From Flavobacteriaceae bacterium (GTDB lineage: Bacteria; Bacteroidota; Bacteroidia; Flavobacteriales; Flavobacteriaceae): 64,000 nt of DNA. The DNA is taken from contig CP070778.1 of NCBI GenBank assembly GCA_020346245.1, positions 2,104,276 to 2,168,275 of the forward strand, given 5' to 3'. A model generated the notes under the pieces. The model saw only the letters and a program-made list of their open reading frames with translations. It was not told the origin of the DNA and ran no database searches. Positions 16,810-25,810 of the stretch are shown piece after piece (position 1 is the stretch's first letter; every line of letters begins with the position of its first letter). A program made the translations under genes and the position numbers.

Positions 16810-17784
16810 ATGGAAAGAGCAGCATCCAAACTGGAAATGGCCAATAAGGCTCATAAGGATATTCCGGGAAACCCCTCAACAGCTACAAGTAGTAGAATTG
16901 AACTTAATGACAGATCTAATAATGTTCCGTTAAGGGTTCTTACCGAAAAGGACTGGGAATTCTGGAAGCACAATGGATATATTGTGATCAAAAATGCCAT
17001 TTCGAGAGAACAGGCCCGGATAACTGCAGACTTTCTTTGGGAGTTCGACGAAAAGGACCCGAATGATCCTGAAACGTGGTACGCACCTCCCAGGGCTGAA
17101 ATGCAAATGAAAGAGCTTACCGGCACCGGTATGGTTGAGGTTTATAACCATCAGCATCTTTGGGATAACCGGCAAGCCCTACGCGTATATTACGCTTTTG
17201 TGGATGTATGGGGAACTGAAAAACTCTGGGTCACCATTGACAGAGCCAATTTAAATTTCCCACAAAGACCCGGATTTGAAAAGAAAGGCTTTATACATTG
17301 GGATTATGATCCGGAAACCCGCCCACAGAACGTGCAGGGTGTTTTGGCACTGGTTGATCAGACGGACGAGAATATGGGGGGCTTTCAATGTATACCATGG
17401 TTGTATAGGAATTATGATAGCTGGAAACTAACCCAACCTGAAGATAGGGATCACTTTCAGCCAGATACGACCGGTTTGGAAGAGAAGATCATAAAAGTAA
17501 AAATGGAGGCGGGGGATCTCCTGATATTTAACAGTACTCAACCTCATGGTATAAGACCCAACAGGTCTGTTAATAAAGTAAGAATAGCACAATATATTTC
17601 TATGATGCCGGCAGAGGAAGAGAATGAAGAATTAAGACAATGGCGCATTAATTCCTGGAAGAACAGGGTAGCTCCGGAAGGATATGCATTTCCGGGTGAT
17701 CCAAGAAATTGGGAGCAGGACAGATACGATGCTGCTAAATTATCTGAACTTGGAAAGAAATTACTTGGCCTGCAAAGGTGGTAA
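16810..17784 (+). CDS. Phytanoyl-CoA dioxygenase (PhyH) family oxygenase
   Basis: A 324-residue Fe(II)/2-oxoglutarate dioxygenase. The iron triad is visible as H163 and D165 in FIHWDYDP and H246 in STQPHGIRPN; the arginine after it would bind 2-oxoglutarate. GYIVIKNAISREQA is the usual N-terminal strand of the family. There is no signal peptide. The substrate is unknown; bacterial members hydroxylate amino acids, ectoine, lipids or natural products. The adjacent AraC regulator with a sugar-type cupin sensor suggests an inducible catabolic role. Confidence 0.85.
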   Translation: MERAASKLEMANKAHKDIPGNPSTATSSRIELNDRSNNVPLRVLTEKDWEFWKHNGYIVIKNAISREQARITADFLWEFDEKDPNDPETWYAPPRAEMQMKELTGTGMVEVYNHQHLWDNRQALRVYYAFVDVWGTEKLWVTIDRANLNFPQRPGFEKKGFIHWDYDPETRPQNVQGVLALVDQTDENMGGFQCIPWLYRNYDSWKLTQPEDRDHFQPDTTGLEEKIIKVKMEAGDLLIFNSTQPHGIRPNRSVNKVRIAQYISMMPAEEENEELRQWRINSWKNRVAPEGYAFPGDPRNWEQDRYDAAKLSELGKKLLGLQRW

Positions 17785-17837
17785 TTTATGAATTCCATAA
17801 TTCTTTTGAATTAAGCCTTTAAACTGCTAAGAAGTAC

Positions 17838-17845
17838 TATTTTTG
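17838..17845 (+). promoter_or_regulatory. Bacteroidota -7 box for the SulP gene
   Basis: TATTTTTG is an exact TAnnTTTG match, 24 bp before the TTG start codon at 17870. It supports transcription separate from the PhyH gene. Confidence 0.45.
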
Positions 17846-17869
17846 CCACCTTATTAAAATAAACTGGCT

Positions 17870-19402
17870 TTGAAGAAGTACTTAAACCTATTTGATTTTT
17901 CTCAAAAAGTAAATTATAAAACTGAAGTCCTCTCCGGATTAACAGTCGCACTGGCTTTAGTTCCTGAGGCAATAGCTTTTGCACTTATTGCAGGCCTATC
18001 CCCATTAACTGGGTTATATGCAGCTTTTGTAATGGGGTTGGTTACTTCTATTCTTGGAGGAAGGCCGGGAATGATTTCGGGAGCAACTGGCGCGGTTGCC
18101 GTTGTTATAGTTTCACTTGCTGTGGATTATGGTGTGGAATATGTATTTGCTGCAGTAGTGCTGGCAGGAATTTTACAAATTACTGCAGGAGTTCTTCGAT
18201 TAGGTAAATTAATGCGGCTGGTGCCACATCCCGTAATTTTTGGATTCGTAAATGGGTTGGCAATTATTATTTTTATTTCTCAGTTAGACCAGTTCAAGGC
18301 CAATGATGGCACCTGGCTGTCTGGTAGTACCTTATTTATTTTTTTGGGGTTAGTTGTCTTTACGATGCTGGTAATATGGGGATTGCCAAAATTAAGCAAG
18401 GCGGTTCCTGCCTCTTTAATTGCCATCCTGGCTGTTTTTGGATTGGTACTTGCATTCAATATAGATACCAAAACAATTGGTGATATTGCTTCTATTCAGG
18501 GCGGATTTCCACCTTTTCATATCCCACAACTGCCTTTTAATTTAGAAACCCTTCAGATCATTTTTCCTTATGCGGCAGTAGTTGCAGGTGTTGGTTTAAT
18601 AGAGAGTTTGTTAACCCTGAATATTATAGATGAAATTACAGAAACACGTGGGCGTGGCAATAAAGAAGCTGTTGCCCAGGGTACAGCGAATATTCTTTCC
18701 GGTTTCTTTTCCGGAATGGGGGGGTGTGCTATGATTGGCCAGAGTTTAATTAATACTTCGAATGGAGCAAGGGCCAGATTATCTGGCATTGTTGCCGCGG
18801 TAATGCTTCTTGTCTTTATTATGTTTGGAGCCGACTTGATTGAAAAAGTACCTATGGCTGCACTTACGGGCTTAATGATCATGGTTGCACTCGGAACATT
18901 TGAATGGGCCAGTCTCCGAACGTTTCGGAGAATGCCAAAATCTGACGTCCTGGTTATGATACTGGTAACCCTGGTTACTGTTTTTCTTCATAATCTTGCT
19001 CTGGCTGTTCTGGTTGGGGTAATTATTTCTGCCCTGGTCTTTGCCTGGGATAATGCCAAAAGGATTCGTGCAAGAAAGTATATAGACGATAATGGAATAA
19101 AGCATTATGAAATCTATGGGCCACTATTTTTTGGATCTGTGACTTTGTTTAATGAGAAGTTTGAAGTGCTGGAAGATCCGGATGAGATAATTATTGACTT
19201 TAGAGAAAGCAGGGTGGTAGATATGTCTGCTATAGAAGCATTGAACAAAATTACAGAACGTTATCACAAGGTGGGTAAGAAGGTACATTTAAGGCATTTA
19301 AGCAAAGACTGCAGGCGTTTGTTGGCAAATGCCGATGCTATCATAGAAGTAAATGTCCTTGAAGATCCTACCTATAAGTTAGTTGTAGATAAAGTTACCT
19401 AG
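17870..19402 (+). CDS. SulP family anion transporter with STAS domain
   Basis: A 510-residue inner-membrane transporter starting at TTG. The transport domain has about a dozen helices and the SulP signatures VALALVPEAIAFALIAG and SPLTGLYAAFVMGL near the N-terminus, then GARARLSGIVAA and EKVPMAALTGLMIMVALGTF. A short C-terminal STAS domain follows (about 400-510, EIIIDFRESRVVDMSAIEAL). Family members move sulfate, bicarbonate or dicarboxylates; the ion cannot be read from sequence. The stop codon directly abuts that of the convergent SIMPL gene. Confidence 0.9.
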   Translation: MKKYLNLFDFSQKVNYKTEVLSGLTVALALVPEAIAFALIAGLSPLTGLYAAFVMGLVTSILGGRPGMISGATGAVAVVIVSLAVDYGVEYVFAAVVLAGILQITAGVLRLGKLMRLVPHPVIFGFVNGLAIIIFISQLDQFKANDGTWLSGSTLFIFLGLVVFTMLVIWGLPKLSKAVPASLIAILAVFGLVLAFNIDTKTIGDIASIQGGFPPFHIPQLPFNLETLQIIFPYAAVVAGVGLIESLLTLNIIDEITETRGRGNKEAVAQGTANILSGFFSGMGGCAMIGQSLINTSNGARARLSGIVAAVMLLVFIMFGADLIEKVPMAALTGLMIMVALGTFEWASLRTFRRMPKSDVLVMILVTLVTVFLHNLALAVLVGVIISALVFAWDNAKRIRARKYIDDNGIKHYEIYGPLFFGSVTLFNEKFEVLEDPDEIIIDFRESRVVDMSAIEALNKITERYHKVGKKVHLRHLSKDCRRLLANADAIIEVNVLEDPTYKLVVDKVT

Positions 19403-20119
19403 TTACTGAATAGCGAATTTAACATTCACGGTACTTTCCACTTTTATCTTTTCAAATTCAATTTCAATGGGTTGATCCGTATCTCCATCTTTAAACACCT
19501 GTACTTCGGCCATCCTTGCCTGATATCTGTTTTGTATCCCGGTGTTTAGATCAGATATGTAAAGGGCAGATCCCAATTTTTGATCTAAAGGAAAAACCAT
19601 AGCCTCTCCTTGTTTTTTTGCTGCTTTTACAGCAAGTTGTCTCAGAATAATTTTAAGGTCTTCCAGTTTTGAATATTCTGTTTTTGTAAGTTTCACATTT
19701 GAGATTCCAATAGATTCAAGACCCAGGATAACCTCACCAGCCGTTACCGCGTCATAGACCAATAATGAATATTCCTTATCTTTTTGTACGTCTGCTTTCC
19801 TTAGGAAATACGTTTTAAAATTACTGGCAAGATCAGAAAGAGCAAGTTGTTTCCCGGTATCAATATCCAGTGTTTTCAGTTTGTCGGCCATTTTATTTTC
19901 CAGTTTTTCAACCGAAATCTTTCCTTTGGTGTCTGCTTCTGTAATCCGTATTGATAAATAAATTCGGTCTGGCGTAACTAAGGTGTCTACTCGTGCCGTG
20001 GTCTCCAAATACGGCTGATCAATGAAGTTTTTATTTTGCCCGTAACTCTTAAGGCTTGTAATCAAAAAAAATACTAGAAGAGTTCTCAAAACTAATTTTT
20101 GCTGTACCATATTTTTCAT
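19403..20119 (-). CDS. SIMPL (DUF541) domain periplasmic protein
   Basis: A 238-residue exported protein with a signal peptide (LVLRTLLVFFLITSLKSYGQ). The DUF541 pattern is recognisable: YLETTARVDTLVTPDRIYLS, a middle helix region SVEKLENKMADKLKTL, and LRQLAVKAAKKQGEAM toward the end. The family is periplasmic or outer-membrane associated with unknown biochemical role. It is not in an evident operon. Confidence 0.8.
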   Translation of the reverse strand: MKNMVQQKLVLRTLLVFFLITSLKSYGQNKNFIDQPYLETTARVDTLVTPDRIYLSIRITEADTKGKISVEKLENKMADKLKTLDIDTGKQLALSDLASNFKTYFLRKADVQKDKEYSLLVYDAVTAGEVILGLESIGISNVKLTKTEYSKLEDLKIILRQLAVKAAKKQGEAMVFPLDQKLGSALYISDLNTGIQNRYQARMAEVQVFKDGDTDQPIEIEFEKIKVESTVNVKFAIQ

Positions 20120-20216
20120 AGGGTTAATTTACTTATTCGAAACTAAAAATTTCTCTGTTCTCTATAAATATACAATTAGTGAAGTCAATGGACCAGTGAG
20201 TGAATAATGCATATAT

Positions 20217-20231
20217 GGTGGTATGACCACC
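20217..20231. repeat. Short perfect inverted repeat
   Basis: GGTGGT-ATG-ACCACC is a perfect 6+3+6 repeat, lying in the 200-bp gap upstream of the SIMPL gene and downstream of the cytochrome c gene. It is more GC-rich than its surroundings; role unknown. Confidence 0.3.
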
Positions 20232-20259
20232 TGTATTGATTTAATTCTTCAAAAAATAA

Positions 20260-20300
20260 AAGTGCTGAACCCTTTCTATTAATTCCAGAGAACAGCACTT
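20260..20300 (-). terminator. Terminator of the NMO-bestrophin-YheT-cytochrome c unit
   Basis: On the reverse strand AAGTGCTG pairs perfectly with CAGCACTT across a 25-nt loop, followed by TTATTTTTT. It begins 20 bp after the cytochrome c stop codon. Confidence 0.65.
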
Positions 20301-20319
20301 AAATAAGTAATTCTAGGCT

Positions 20320-20802
20320 TTATAATGTACGCAAATACTCGGCAACAGCCCGGGCGTCTTCTTCACTTAAATTCTGATTGAGCATAATGGCATTGTTGTA
20401 CTCTTTTAACAAAGCCTGTGCTATAGGATCTTCTTTAAGCATACCATCTGGGTTAAGGATCATATTCATTACCCATTCCGGGCTTCTGCGATCATAAACA
20501 CCGGCTAAAGCAGGTCCTATCATACGTTGGTTTGCCATGTGGCAAGCTGTGCAAATAGCGCTGTACTTTGCTTCACCCACTGCAGCCATTTCAGCATCAA
20601 TTTCTTCTGCAAATTCAACAGAGGTAATTGGCCCAATCCCTTTGTTATTTAAATCAACCGGGACAGTTTCAGATTTAGTTTCTGTTTTCACTTCTTTCTT
20701 GGCACGGTTCATTTCAAAACCACCTTCTTTTTTCTCTTCTTTTTTTTCTCCGCAGCTTATAGCCAGGGCACAAATTCCAATTATGGCAAATATTTTTCGC
20801 AT
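20320..20802 (-). CDS. Mono-haem cytochrome c lipoprotein
   Basis: The start chosen is ATG at 20802, because it places a lipoprotein signal (RKIFAIIGICALAISC, Cys17) at the N-terminus; a longer reading from 20847 would overlap the upstream gene and add no signal. The 160-residue product has a charged linker rich in Lys and Glu, then one haem site CTACH at 84-88 in a class I cytochrome c domain (QRMIGPALAGVYDR, NLSEEDARAVAEYLRTL). It is probably a periplasm-facing electron carrier. It is the last gene of a four-gene run. Confidence 0.88.
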   Translation of the reverse strand: MRKIFAIIGICALAISCGEKKEEKKEGGFEMNRAKKEVKTETKSETVPVDLNNKGIGPITSVEFAEEIDAEMAAVGEAKYSAICTACHMANQRMIGPALAGVYDRRSPEWVMNMILNPDGMLKEDPIAQALLKEYNNAIMLNQNLSEEDARAVAEYLRTL

Positions 20803-20843
20803 GTTGTTTAAATTAGAAGCACTAAGATAAGAAATAGCACGAA

Positions 20844-21803
20844 TCAAAAAAGGTCCTTAATAAATTTTAAACCAACTTTTTCTGAATACGATATGTTTTG
20901 AGAATCAAAAAATCCAACATGCCCTCCATATTTAGGCATATCAAGAAAGAGTACAGGGTTTTTCCTGGCTTCTTTAACCGGGTAGCAATCCTTACCTAAA
21001 AATGAATCGTCAAGGGCATTAATAATCAAGGCAGGAATTTTTATTCGCGGTAAAAACTGAAGACTGCTGCATTGTTTGTAATAATCCAGGGCATCTTTAA
21101 AGCCATGGGCTCTGCTTGTATAAATATCATCAAAATCTTTAAGGGTTTTAATTTTCTTTATTTCTTTTACGGATATTAATTCAGGAAATTTTTGCTGTTT
21201 TATGTACAGTTTCTCAACCAGGTGCTTTTTAAATCTTTTGGCATATAATGTATTTTTAAATTTGAGCAATTGTATAAGAGAATCATGCAGGCTGCAGGGT
21301 ACGGAAACAGCTACAACTCCTTTTATTTCATTTGGCACATGACCTTCTCCGAGATACTTCAGGGCGAGATTACCTCCAAGACTAAACCCTTTTATATAAA
21401 TACTTCTATATTTTTTCGTAGAAAGGATGTGTTCTATTACTGTTTTAAGATCTTCTGTGGCTCCAGAATGATAAGATCTGAATAAACGATTGGTTTCTCC
21501 GCTACAGCCTCTGAAATTAACTGCACAACAATCAAGTCCACTGGAATTAAAATGCCTGGCACTGCCTGTTATATAGGGACGTTGTCCATGTCCTTCAAGA
21601 CCATGCAGGAGAATAACAACGGTATTACTCGGGGTTTCAGAAAAGCTCCAGTCCAGATCTATAAAATCGCCATCCCGCAGTTCCAGACGCTCCCTTTGCT
21701 GGGAAAGGTTCTTAACCTTTCTGATCAGGCCGGAATATATGGTAGCGATATGACCGTTTTTAAACGGGAGTGGAGGGTTATATAGCGATTCAACCAGTGG
21801 CAT
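20844..21803 (-). CDS. YheT-like alpha/beta hydrolase
   Basis: A 319-residue hydrolase. The N-terminus FKNGHIATIYSGLIRK is the family mark (H-x-x-T). The oxyanion region is LHGLEGHGQRPYI, the nucleophile elbow is GFSLGGNLALKYLGE with the catalytic Ser, and the acid and base are probably in NALDDSFLG and YGGHVGFF. Substrates of this family are poorly known (short-chain esters or lipids). Its ATG overlaps the bestrophin stop codon by one base (TAATG), which indicates translational coupling. Confidence 0.88.
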   Translation of the reverse strand: MPLVESLYNPPLPFKNGHIATIYSGLIRKVKNLSQQRERLELRDGDFIDLDWSFSETPSNTVVILLHGLEGHGQRPYITGSARHFNSSGLDCCAVNFRGCSGETNRLFRSYHSGATEDLKTVIEHILSTKKYRSIYIKGFSLGGNLALKYLGEGHVPNEIKGVVAVSVPCSLHDSLIQLLKFKNTLYAKRFKKHLVEKLYIKQQKFPELISVKEIKKIKTLKDFDDIYTSRAHGFKDALDYYKQCSSLQFLPRIKIPALIINALDDSFLGKDCYPVKEARKNPVLFLDMPKYGGHVGFFDSQNISYSEKVGLKFIKDLF

Positions 21804-22819
21804 TAATAAAGAACATGGTCTTTAGGGGCCACAGGTTCAGGAAGGTTTTCTTCATCCAGCATATCCCGTAAATCTATTTCAATAGTCCTGCATAATGCCG
21901 TCATAGGCACATCATTAATCCGTCCTTCAAAAGGATCTTCACTATTATCCCCTACTTTCTCCATAGTAATAAATATCCATGAAATAAGAACAGAAAATGG
22001 AATCATTAAAAATACATACCATGCTTTCATAGAATCAATTGACATCAAGGTATCATCTTCAAAAACGTCGATTAGACCAAATGGTAAAATCAGAATAAAT
22101 ATCCAGGTAAAAACCCTCGAAAAATATCCATATTGCCTTGGAAAAGGCGTGTTTTTTATTCGTTCACTCTTACCCTGGAGATTATAAAACTCTTCTAAAA
22201 CAGACTGCATCTGGTCTTCCTGAAAACCATCAATAATGCCTTTTTCTTTTAACATGACAATGTCCATGGCCTGGTTTTTAATTAAATGGGTAGCGGGGTT
22301 AACTCTTTTTTTGAGATCAATAAACTCCCTTTTACCCACATACTTAAAAGCCTCATTACAAGACGGGTTTCGTTCTCCATGTTTCTCATACATTCGCGCA
22401 ACCGATCTGTCCTCAATTAGAGACCATGGTTTTGGTTGCCTGAGTTGCACCCTAAGGGCATTTAACCATCCTATATGTCTGTAAATCAACTGAGCTTGTA
22501 TCTTTTTGTCGTAGGCTTTATCCTCGGTACGTACAAAACTTAATACCTGAATACCCCAGGTTCTGCTGTAATTTACTATTCCGCCCCAAATTTTTCGACC
22601 TTCCCAAAAACGATCATAGCTTTGAGAGTTCTTGAATCCAATATAAAAAGCAACCGCAATGCCAATGACACTTATTGGCTGGAAAGGAATATCAATAAAA
22701 TCCCATCCCAGAAAATGATATGCATAAAATATTATGCTGGCATAAATACTAAAAAAGATAAGATTTTTCCATGCATATCTTAAAATGACTCCCCAGCCAA
22801 TGTTCCTTTTTACGTACAT
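21803..22819 (-). CDS. Bestrophin family (UPF0187) ion channel
   Basis: A 338-residue membrane protein of the bacterial bestrophin group, which form pentameric channels. The N-terminal membrane pair (NLIFFSIYASIIFYAYHFL; ISVIGIAVAFYIGFKNSQSY) is followed by the conserved DRFWEGRKIWGGIVNYSR stretch. A second helix pair is near the C-terminus (VFTWIFILILPFGLIDVFED; WYVFLMIPFSVLISWIFITM), followed by DPFEGRINDVPMTALCRTIE. It begins 22 bp after the nitronate monooxygenase gene. Confidence 0.9.
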   Translation of the reverse strand: MYVKRNIGWGVILRYAWKNLIFFSIYASIIFYAYHFLGWDFIDIPFQPISVIGIAVAFYIGFKNSQSYDRFWEGRKIWGGIVNYSRTWGIQVLSFVRTEDKAYDKKIQAQLIYRHIGWLNALRVQLRQPKPWSLIEDRSVARMYEKHGERNPSCNEAFKYVGKREFIDLKKRVNPATHLIKNQAMDIVMLKEKGIIDGFQEDQMQSVLEEFYNLQGKSERIKNTPFPRQYGYFSRVFTWIFILILPFGLIDVFEDDTLMSIDSMKAWYVFLMIPFSVLISWIFITMEKVGDNSEDPFEGRINDVPMTALCRTIEIDLRDMLDEENLPEPVAPKDHVLY

Positions 22820-22841
22820 ATATTAAATAATTATTTAATTA

Positions 22842-23816
22842 TTATTTCGGATAATTTTTCAATTGTGCTATTTGTTCTTCTATTGCTGTTTTGAATTCAG
22901 ATTTAAGACTCGCAACCAGCTCCGAGATAGAAAGAACATTATCTATTGTTGCCGATCCCTGACCCGCAGACCAAATAGTCTTCCAGGCCTTGACTTCCGT
23001 ATCCAATTCTTTCCCAAAGTCAACTTTGACATCCCTTTTCAGGTCTTCTTCCGTAATTCCGGCTGCGGCCAGACTTGCTCCAAGAAAATTGGCATGAACT
23101 CCGGATATGGCTGCTGTATAGGTTATATCACTAGCGCCCGCATTTATAATCATCTGCCGGTATTCTTCCGGCGCTTTACTTTCAAGGGTGTTAATAAACC
23201 GAGTGCCCATATACGCCAAATCTGCCCCCATTTGCAGGGCAGAAGCAATATCTCTGCCGGTACTTATACAACCTGAAAGGATAATGGTTTTGTCATAGAA
23301 CTTTTTAATTTCTGCCACAAGAGACATAGGGTTAATGGTACCTGCATGACCACCAGCACCTGCAGCAACTAATATTAACCCATCTACACCAGCCGCCGCT
23401 GCCTTTTCCGCATGTCTCTTTTTAATTATATCGTGAAAGACAAGTCCACCGTAGCTGTGTACAGCATCAACTACCTGTGATACTGCTCCCAAAGAGGTAA
23501 TAATGATAGGAACTTTGTGTTTTATACATAATTTCAAATCTGCTTCCAGCCTGGGATTTGTGGGATGAACAATTAAATTTACACCAAATGGAGCTGCTTT
23601 AGTCCCAGTTTGTTGTTCAAATACATCCAATTCGGATTTTATTTGAATAAGCCATTCTTCAAACCCTTCACTTGTCCGTTGGTTAAGGGCAGGAAAAGTT
23701 CCTATAATACCATTTTTGCAACATTCAATAACCAATTTAGGACCAGAGATTAGAAACATGGGTGCTGCGATAGCAGGCAAAGAAAGTTCTTTGATAAATG
23801 ACGGTTTGTTAGACAT
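22842..23816 (-). CDS. Nitronate monooxygenase (2-nitropropane dioxygenase family)
   Basis: A 324-residue FMN-dependent TIM-barrel enzyme that oxidises alkyl nitronates, such as the toxin propionate 3-nitronate. Visible motifs are PAIAAPMFLISGPKLV at the start, the FMN-phosphate and catalytic-His segment VAAGAGGHAGT, the second binding motif LSGCISTGRDIASALQMGAD, and YMGTRFINTLES. It is the first gene of a run with bestrophin, YheT and cytochrome c. Confidence 0.88.
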   Translation of the reverse strand: MSNKPSFIKELSLPAIAAPMFLISGPKLVIECCKNGIIGTFPALNQRTSEGFEEWLIQIKSELDVFEQQTGTKAAPFGVNLIVHPTNPRLEADLKLCIKHKVPIIITSLGAVSQVVDAVHSYGGLVFHDIIKKRHAEKAAAAGVDGLILVAAGAGGHAGTINPMSLVAEIKKFYDKTIILSGCISTGRDIASALQMGADLAYMGTRFINTLESKAPEEYRQMIINAGASDITYTAAISGVHANFLGASLAAAGITEEDLKRDVKVDFGKELDTEVKAWKTIWSAGQGSATIDNVLSISELVASLKSEFKTAIEEQIAQLKNYPK

Positions 23817-23969
23817 AGTTGTTTTTTGTGAGTTTAAAAATAGGGATAAATTTTGTTTGTGAAAATATCAAGTGGTACGGAAGCTATAATGTTGTATACC
23901 CAGGACATTGAAGGCTCAAAAGATTACTGATGGCAATGATTTTTTAGTTATACCTTTTGTGAGAGTTAT

Positions 23970-24872
23970 TTAATCTGCTATTTTACCTGGTTTTGGTTTT
24001 TTGCTAACAAGATAAACTCCTAACATCACTAAACACGCAGCTGCTATTTTAACAGTGGTAAGGCTATCTCTACCACTGATTACAGCAAAAAGAATCCCAA
24101 TTACAGGCTGCACATAAACAAAGGCACTTACGGTAGAAGCTTTTAGTTGGGTTAAGGCAAAAACATTAAACAAATATGCGCAAAACGTAGTCCCTATAAC
24201 CACAAATGCCATTTTCCAAATTGCATCAAATGGCAGCGAAAACCATGATACTTCTAAAAACTCGGTAAGTGCAACCGGCAAATTGTATATAATGCCAATT
24301 AAGAACATCCACTTTAGAAGAGTGAAAGGGTGGTATTTTTCCAGAAGTTTTTTTACAAGAATAAGATAGAGTCCAAAAAACAGTGAATTCAATAGAAAGA
24401 GAGAATTCCCGAGAGGTATATTTGATGCATCCTGTCTAATTTCATTACCGTAAAGGACGAGAATAAGTGCACCTGTCAGGCCAATCAAAATACCGGCAAT
24501 TTTAAGCGCCCTGATTTTTTCTTTAATTAAAAAAAAAGATAAAATTACCACTATGATAGGAGTGGTTGTTACAAGAACAGCACTATTTATTGGTGTTGAC
24601 AAATCCAAACCTTTAAAAAATGCCAGCATATTAATTGCCATGCCAAAAAGCGTACACAGCAATACCCGTCCCCAGTCTTTAAATTCAATTTTTTCTTTCG
24701 GGCCCATGAAGGAAATACTCCAAAATAATATGGAGGCTCCTAAGACTCTAAGCATAATAAAACCAAAAGGTTTAATATACAAAGGCATCACCCCCTTGGC
24801 AATGGTATGATTTAATCCATAAATTGTTGTAGCGCCCAGGGCGGATAATATGGCAAGAGTTCGTTTACTCAA
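23970..24872 (-). CDS. EamA (DMT superfamily) transporter
   Basis: A 300-residue inner-membrane permease with ten predicted helices in two EamA repeats (about 5-140 and 150-295). The repeats are recognised by ALGATTIYGLNHTIAKGVMP and PINSAVLVTTTPIIVVILSF in the first half and KASTVSAFVYVQPVIGILFA in the second. Substrate unknown; relatives export amino acids or other metabolites. The start overlaps the end of the ArsC/Spx-like gene by 4 bp. Confidence 0.88.
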   Translation of the reverse strand: MSKRTLAILSALGATTIYGLNHTIAKGVMPLYIKPFGFIMLRVLGASILFWSISFMGPKEKIEFKDWGRVLLCTLFGMAINMLAFFKGLDLSTPINSAVLVTTTPIIVVILSFFLIKEKIRALKIAGILIGLTGALILVLYGNEIRQDASNIPLGNSLFLLNSLFFGLYLILVKKLLEKYHPFTLLKWMFLIGIIYNLPVALTEFLEVSWFSLPFDAIWKMAFVVIGTTFCAYLFNVFALTQLKASTVSAFVYVQPVIGILFAVISGRDSLTTVKIAAACLVMLGVYLVSKKPKPGKIAD

Positions 24873-25222
24873 GAATGAATGATTTCTTTGGCAGCGGCCA
24901 CTACCTTTTTGCTATTTCCTATAAATATTTCATTGTTTACCAATATAACAGGTCTTTTCAAGAATGTGTAATGCTCCAATAGCAATGTTTCATAATCTTT
25001 TTCTTCAAGTTGTTGGTCTTTTAATTTACGCTCGTTATACAGGCGTGCCCTTTTACTGAATAAGGCTTCATAATTACCCGCCAAATTTCGCATTTCATTT
25101 AATTGTTCAACAGTAATTGGTTCAGATTTTATATCCTGAATTTCAATATCGTTAAGAGGGCTTAATTCATTTAAAATACGCTTACAGGTATCACAACTAC
25201 TCAAATAATAAATTTTCTTCAT
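24869..25222 (-). CDS. ArsC/Spx family thioredoxin-fold protein
   Basis: A 117-residue protein with the family N-terminus KIYYLSSCDTCKRILNEL, which contains a CxxC pair, followed by DIKSEPITVEQLNEM and LKRPVILVNNEIFIG. The fold is that of arsenate reductase ArsC and the regulator Spx. The KRPV segment matches the ArsC cis-proline region, but the usual arsenate-binding arginines cannot all be placed, so the role is open. It overlaps the EamA gene by 4 bp (ATGA), so both are translated together. Confidence 0.82.
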   Translation of the reverse strand: MKKIYYLSSCDTCKRILNELSPLNDIEIQDIKSEPITVEQLNEMRNLAGNYEALFSKRARLYNERKLKDQQLEEKDYETLLLEHYTFLKRPVILVNNEIFIGNSKKVVAAAKEIIHS

Positions 25223-25336
25223 GACAATTTTTTATAGAATTTAAAATTATAATAACCACCGCTAAATATATCTAAATGATTGTGTTATTTTTATTCATAG
25301 TAAACGCATTACAATTAATCGGAAATATAGCTGGCC

Positions 25337-25810
25337 TTGGAAAAAATATTTAACATCACAATTCAAAACAGGAAAATCCTATACAAAATATTAAAGCGAA
25401 CTCCTCATAAACTCTTATTTGAAATTCCGGAAGGCTATCGCAATAATATTTGGTGGAATATAGCCCATGTTGTTGTCACCCAACAAATACTTGTTTACAA
25501 ATTTAGTAATCTAACCCCGCGTATTGATGATTCTTTGATTCAAAAATTCAGAAAAGGAACCTTACCGGATATGCACCCTACGGATGAAGAGATAGATCAT
25601 ATTGGCGGTTTTTTGCTTTCCACGGCCGAATGGGCACAGGAGGATTATGAAAATGGAGTATTCAGGGAGTATAATGAATATACCACCAGCACCAGGGTCA
25701 CATTGCGTAATGTTGAAGACGCCTTAGCGTTTAATCTATATCACGAAGGACTTCATCTTGGGGTGATACTTTCATTGGATAAAATACTTTTAATGGAAGA
25801 GACTAGCTAG
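25337..25810 (+). CDS. DinB-like four-helix protein
   Basis: A 157-residue protein starting at TTG. It has the DinB/YfiT-like four-helix bundle with three probable metal-binding histidines: one in WWNIAHVVVTQQIL and two in LYHEGLHLGVI, with TDEEIDHIGG between. Family members bind a divalent metal and some act as thiol-dependent transferases. Its 3' end overlaps the convergent lipoprotein gene by 4 bp. Confidence 0.8.
   Translation: MEKIFNITIQNRKILYKILKRTPHKLLFEIPEGYRNNIWWNIAHVVVTQQILVYKFSNLTPRIDDSLIQKFRKGTLPDMHPTDEEIDHIGGFLLSTAEWAQEDYENGVFREYNEYTTSTRVTLRNVEDALAFNLYHEGLHLGVILSLDKILLMEETS

Noticed and set aside
22822-22839. Perfect 18-bp AT-only palindrome (ATTAAATAATTATTTAAT) between the NMO and bestrophin genes
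   Set aside because: It is composed only of A and T in AT-rich DNA and lies within a probable operon gap, so chance is a sufficient explanation.
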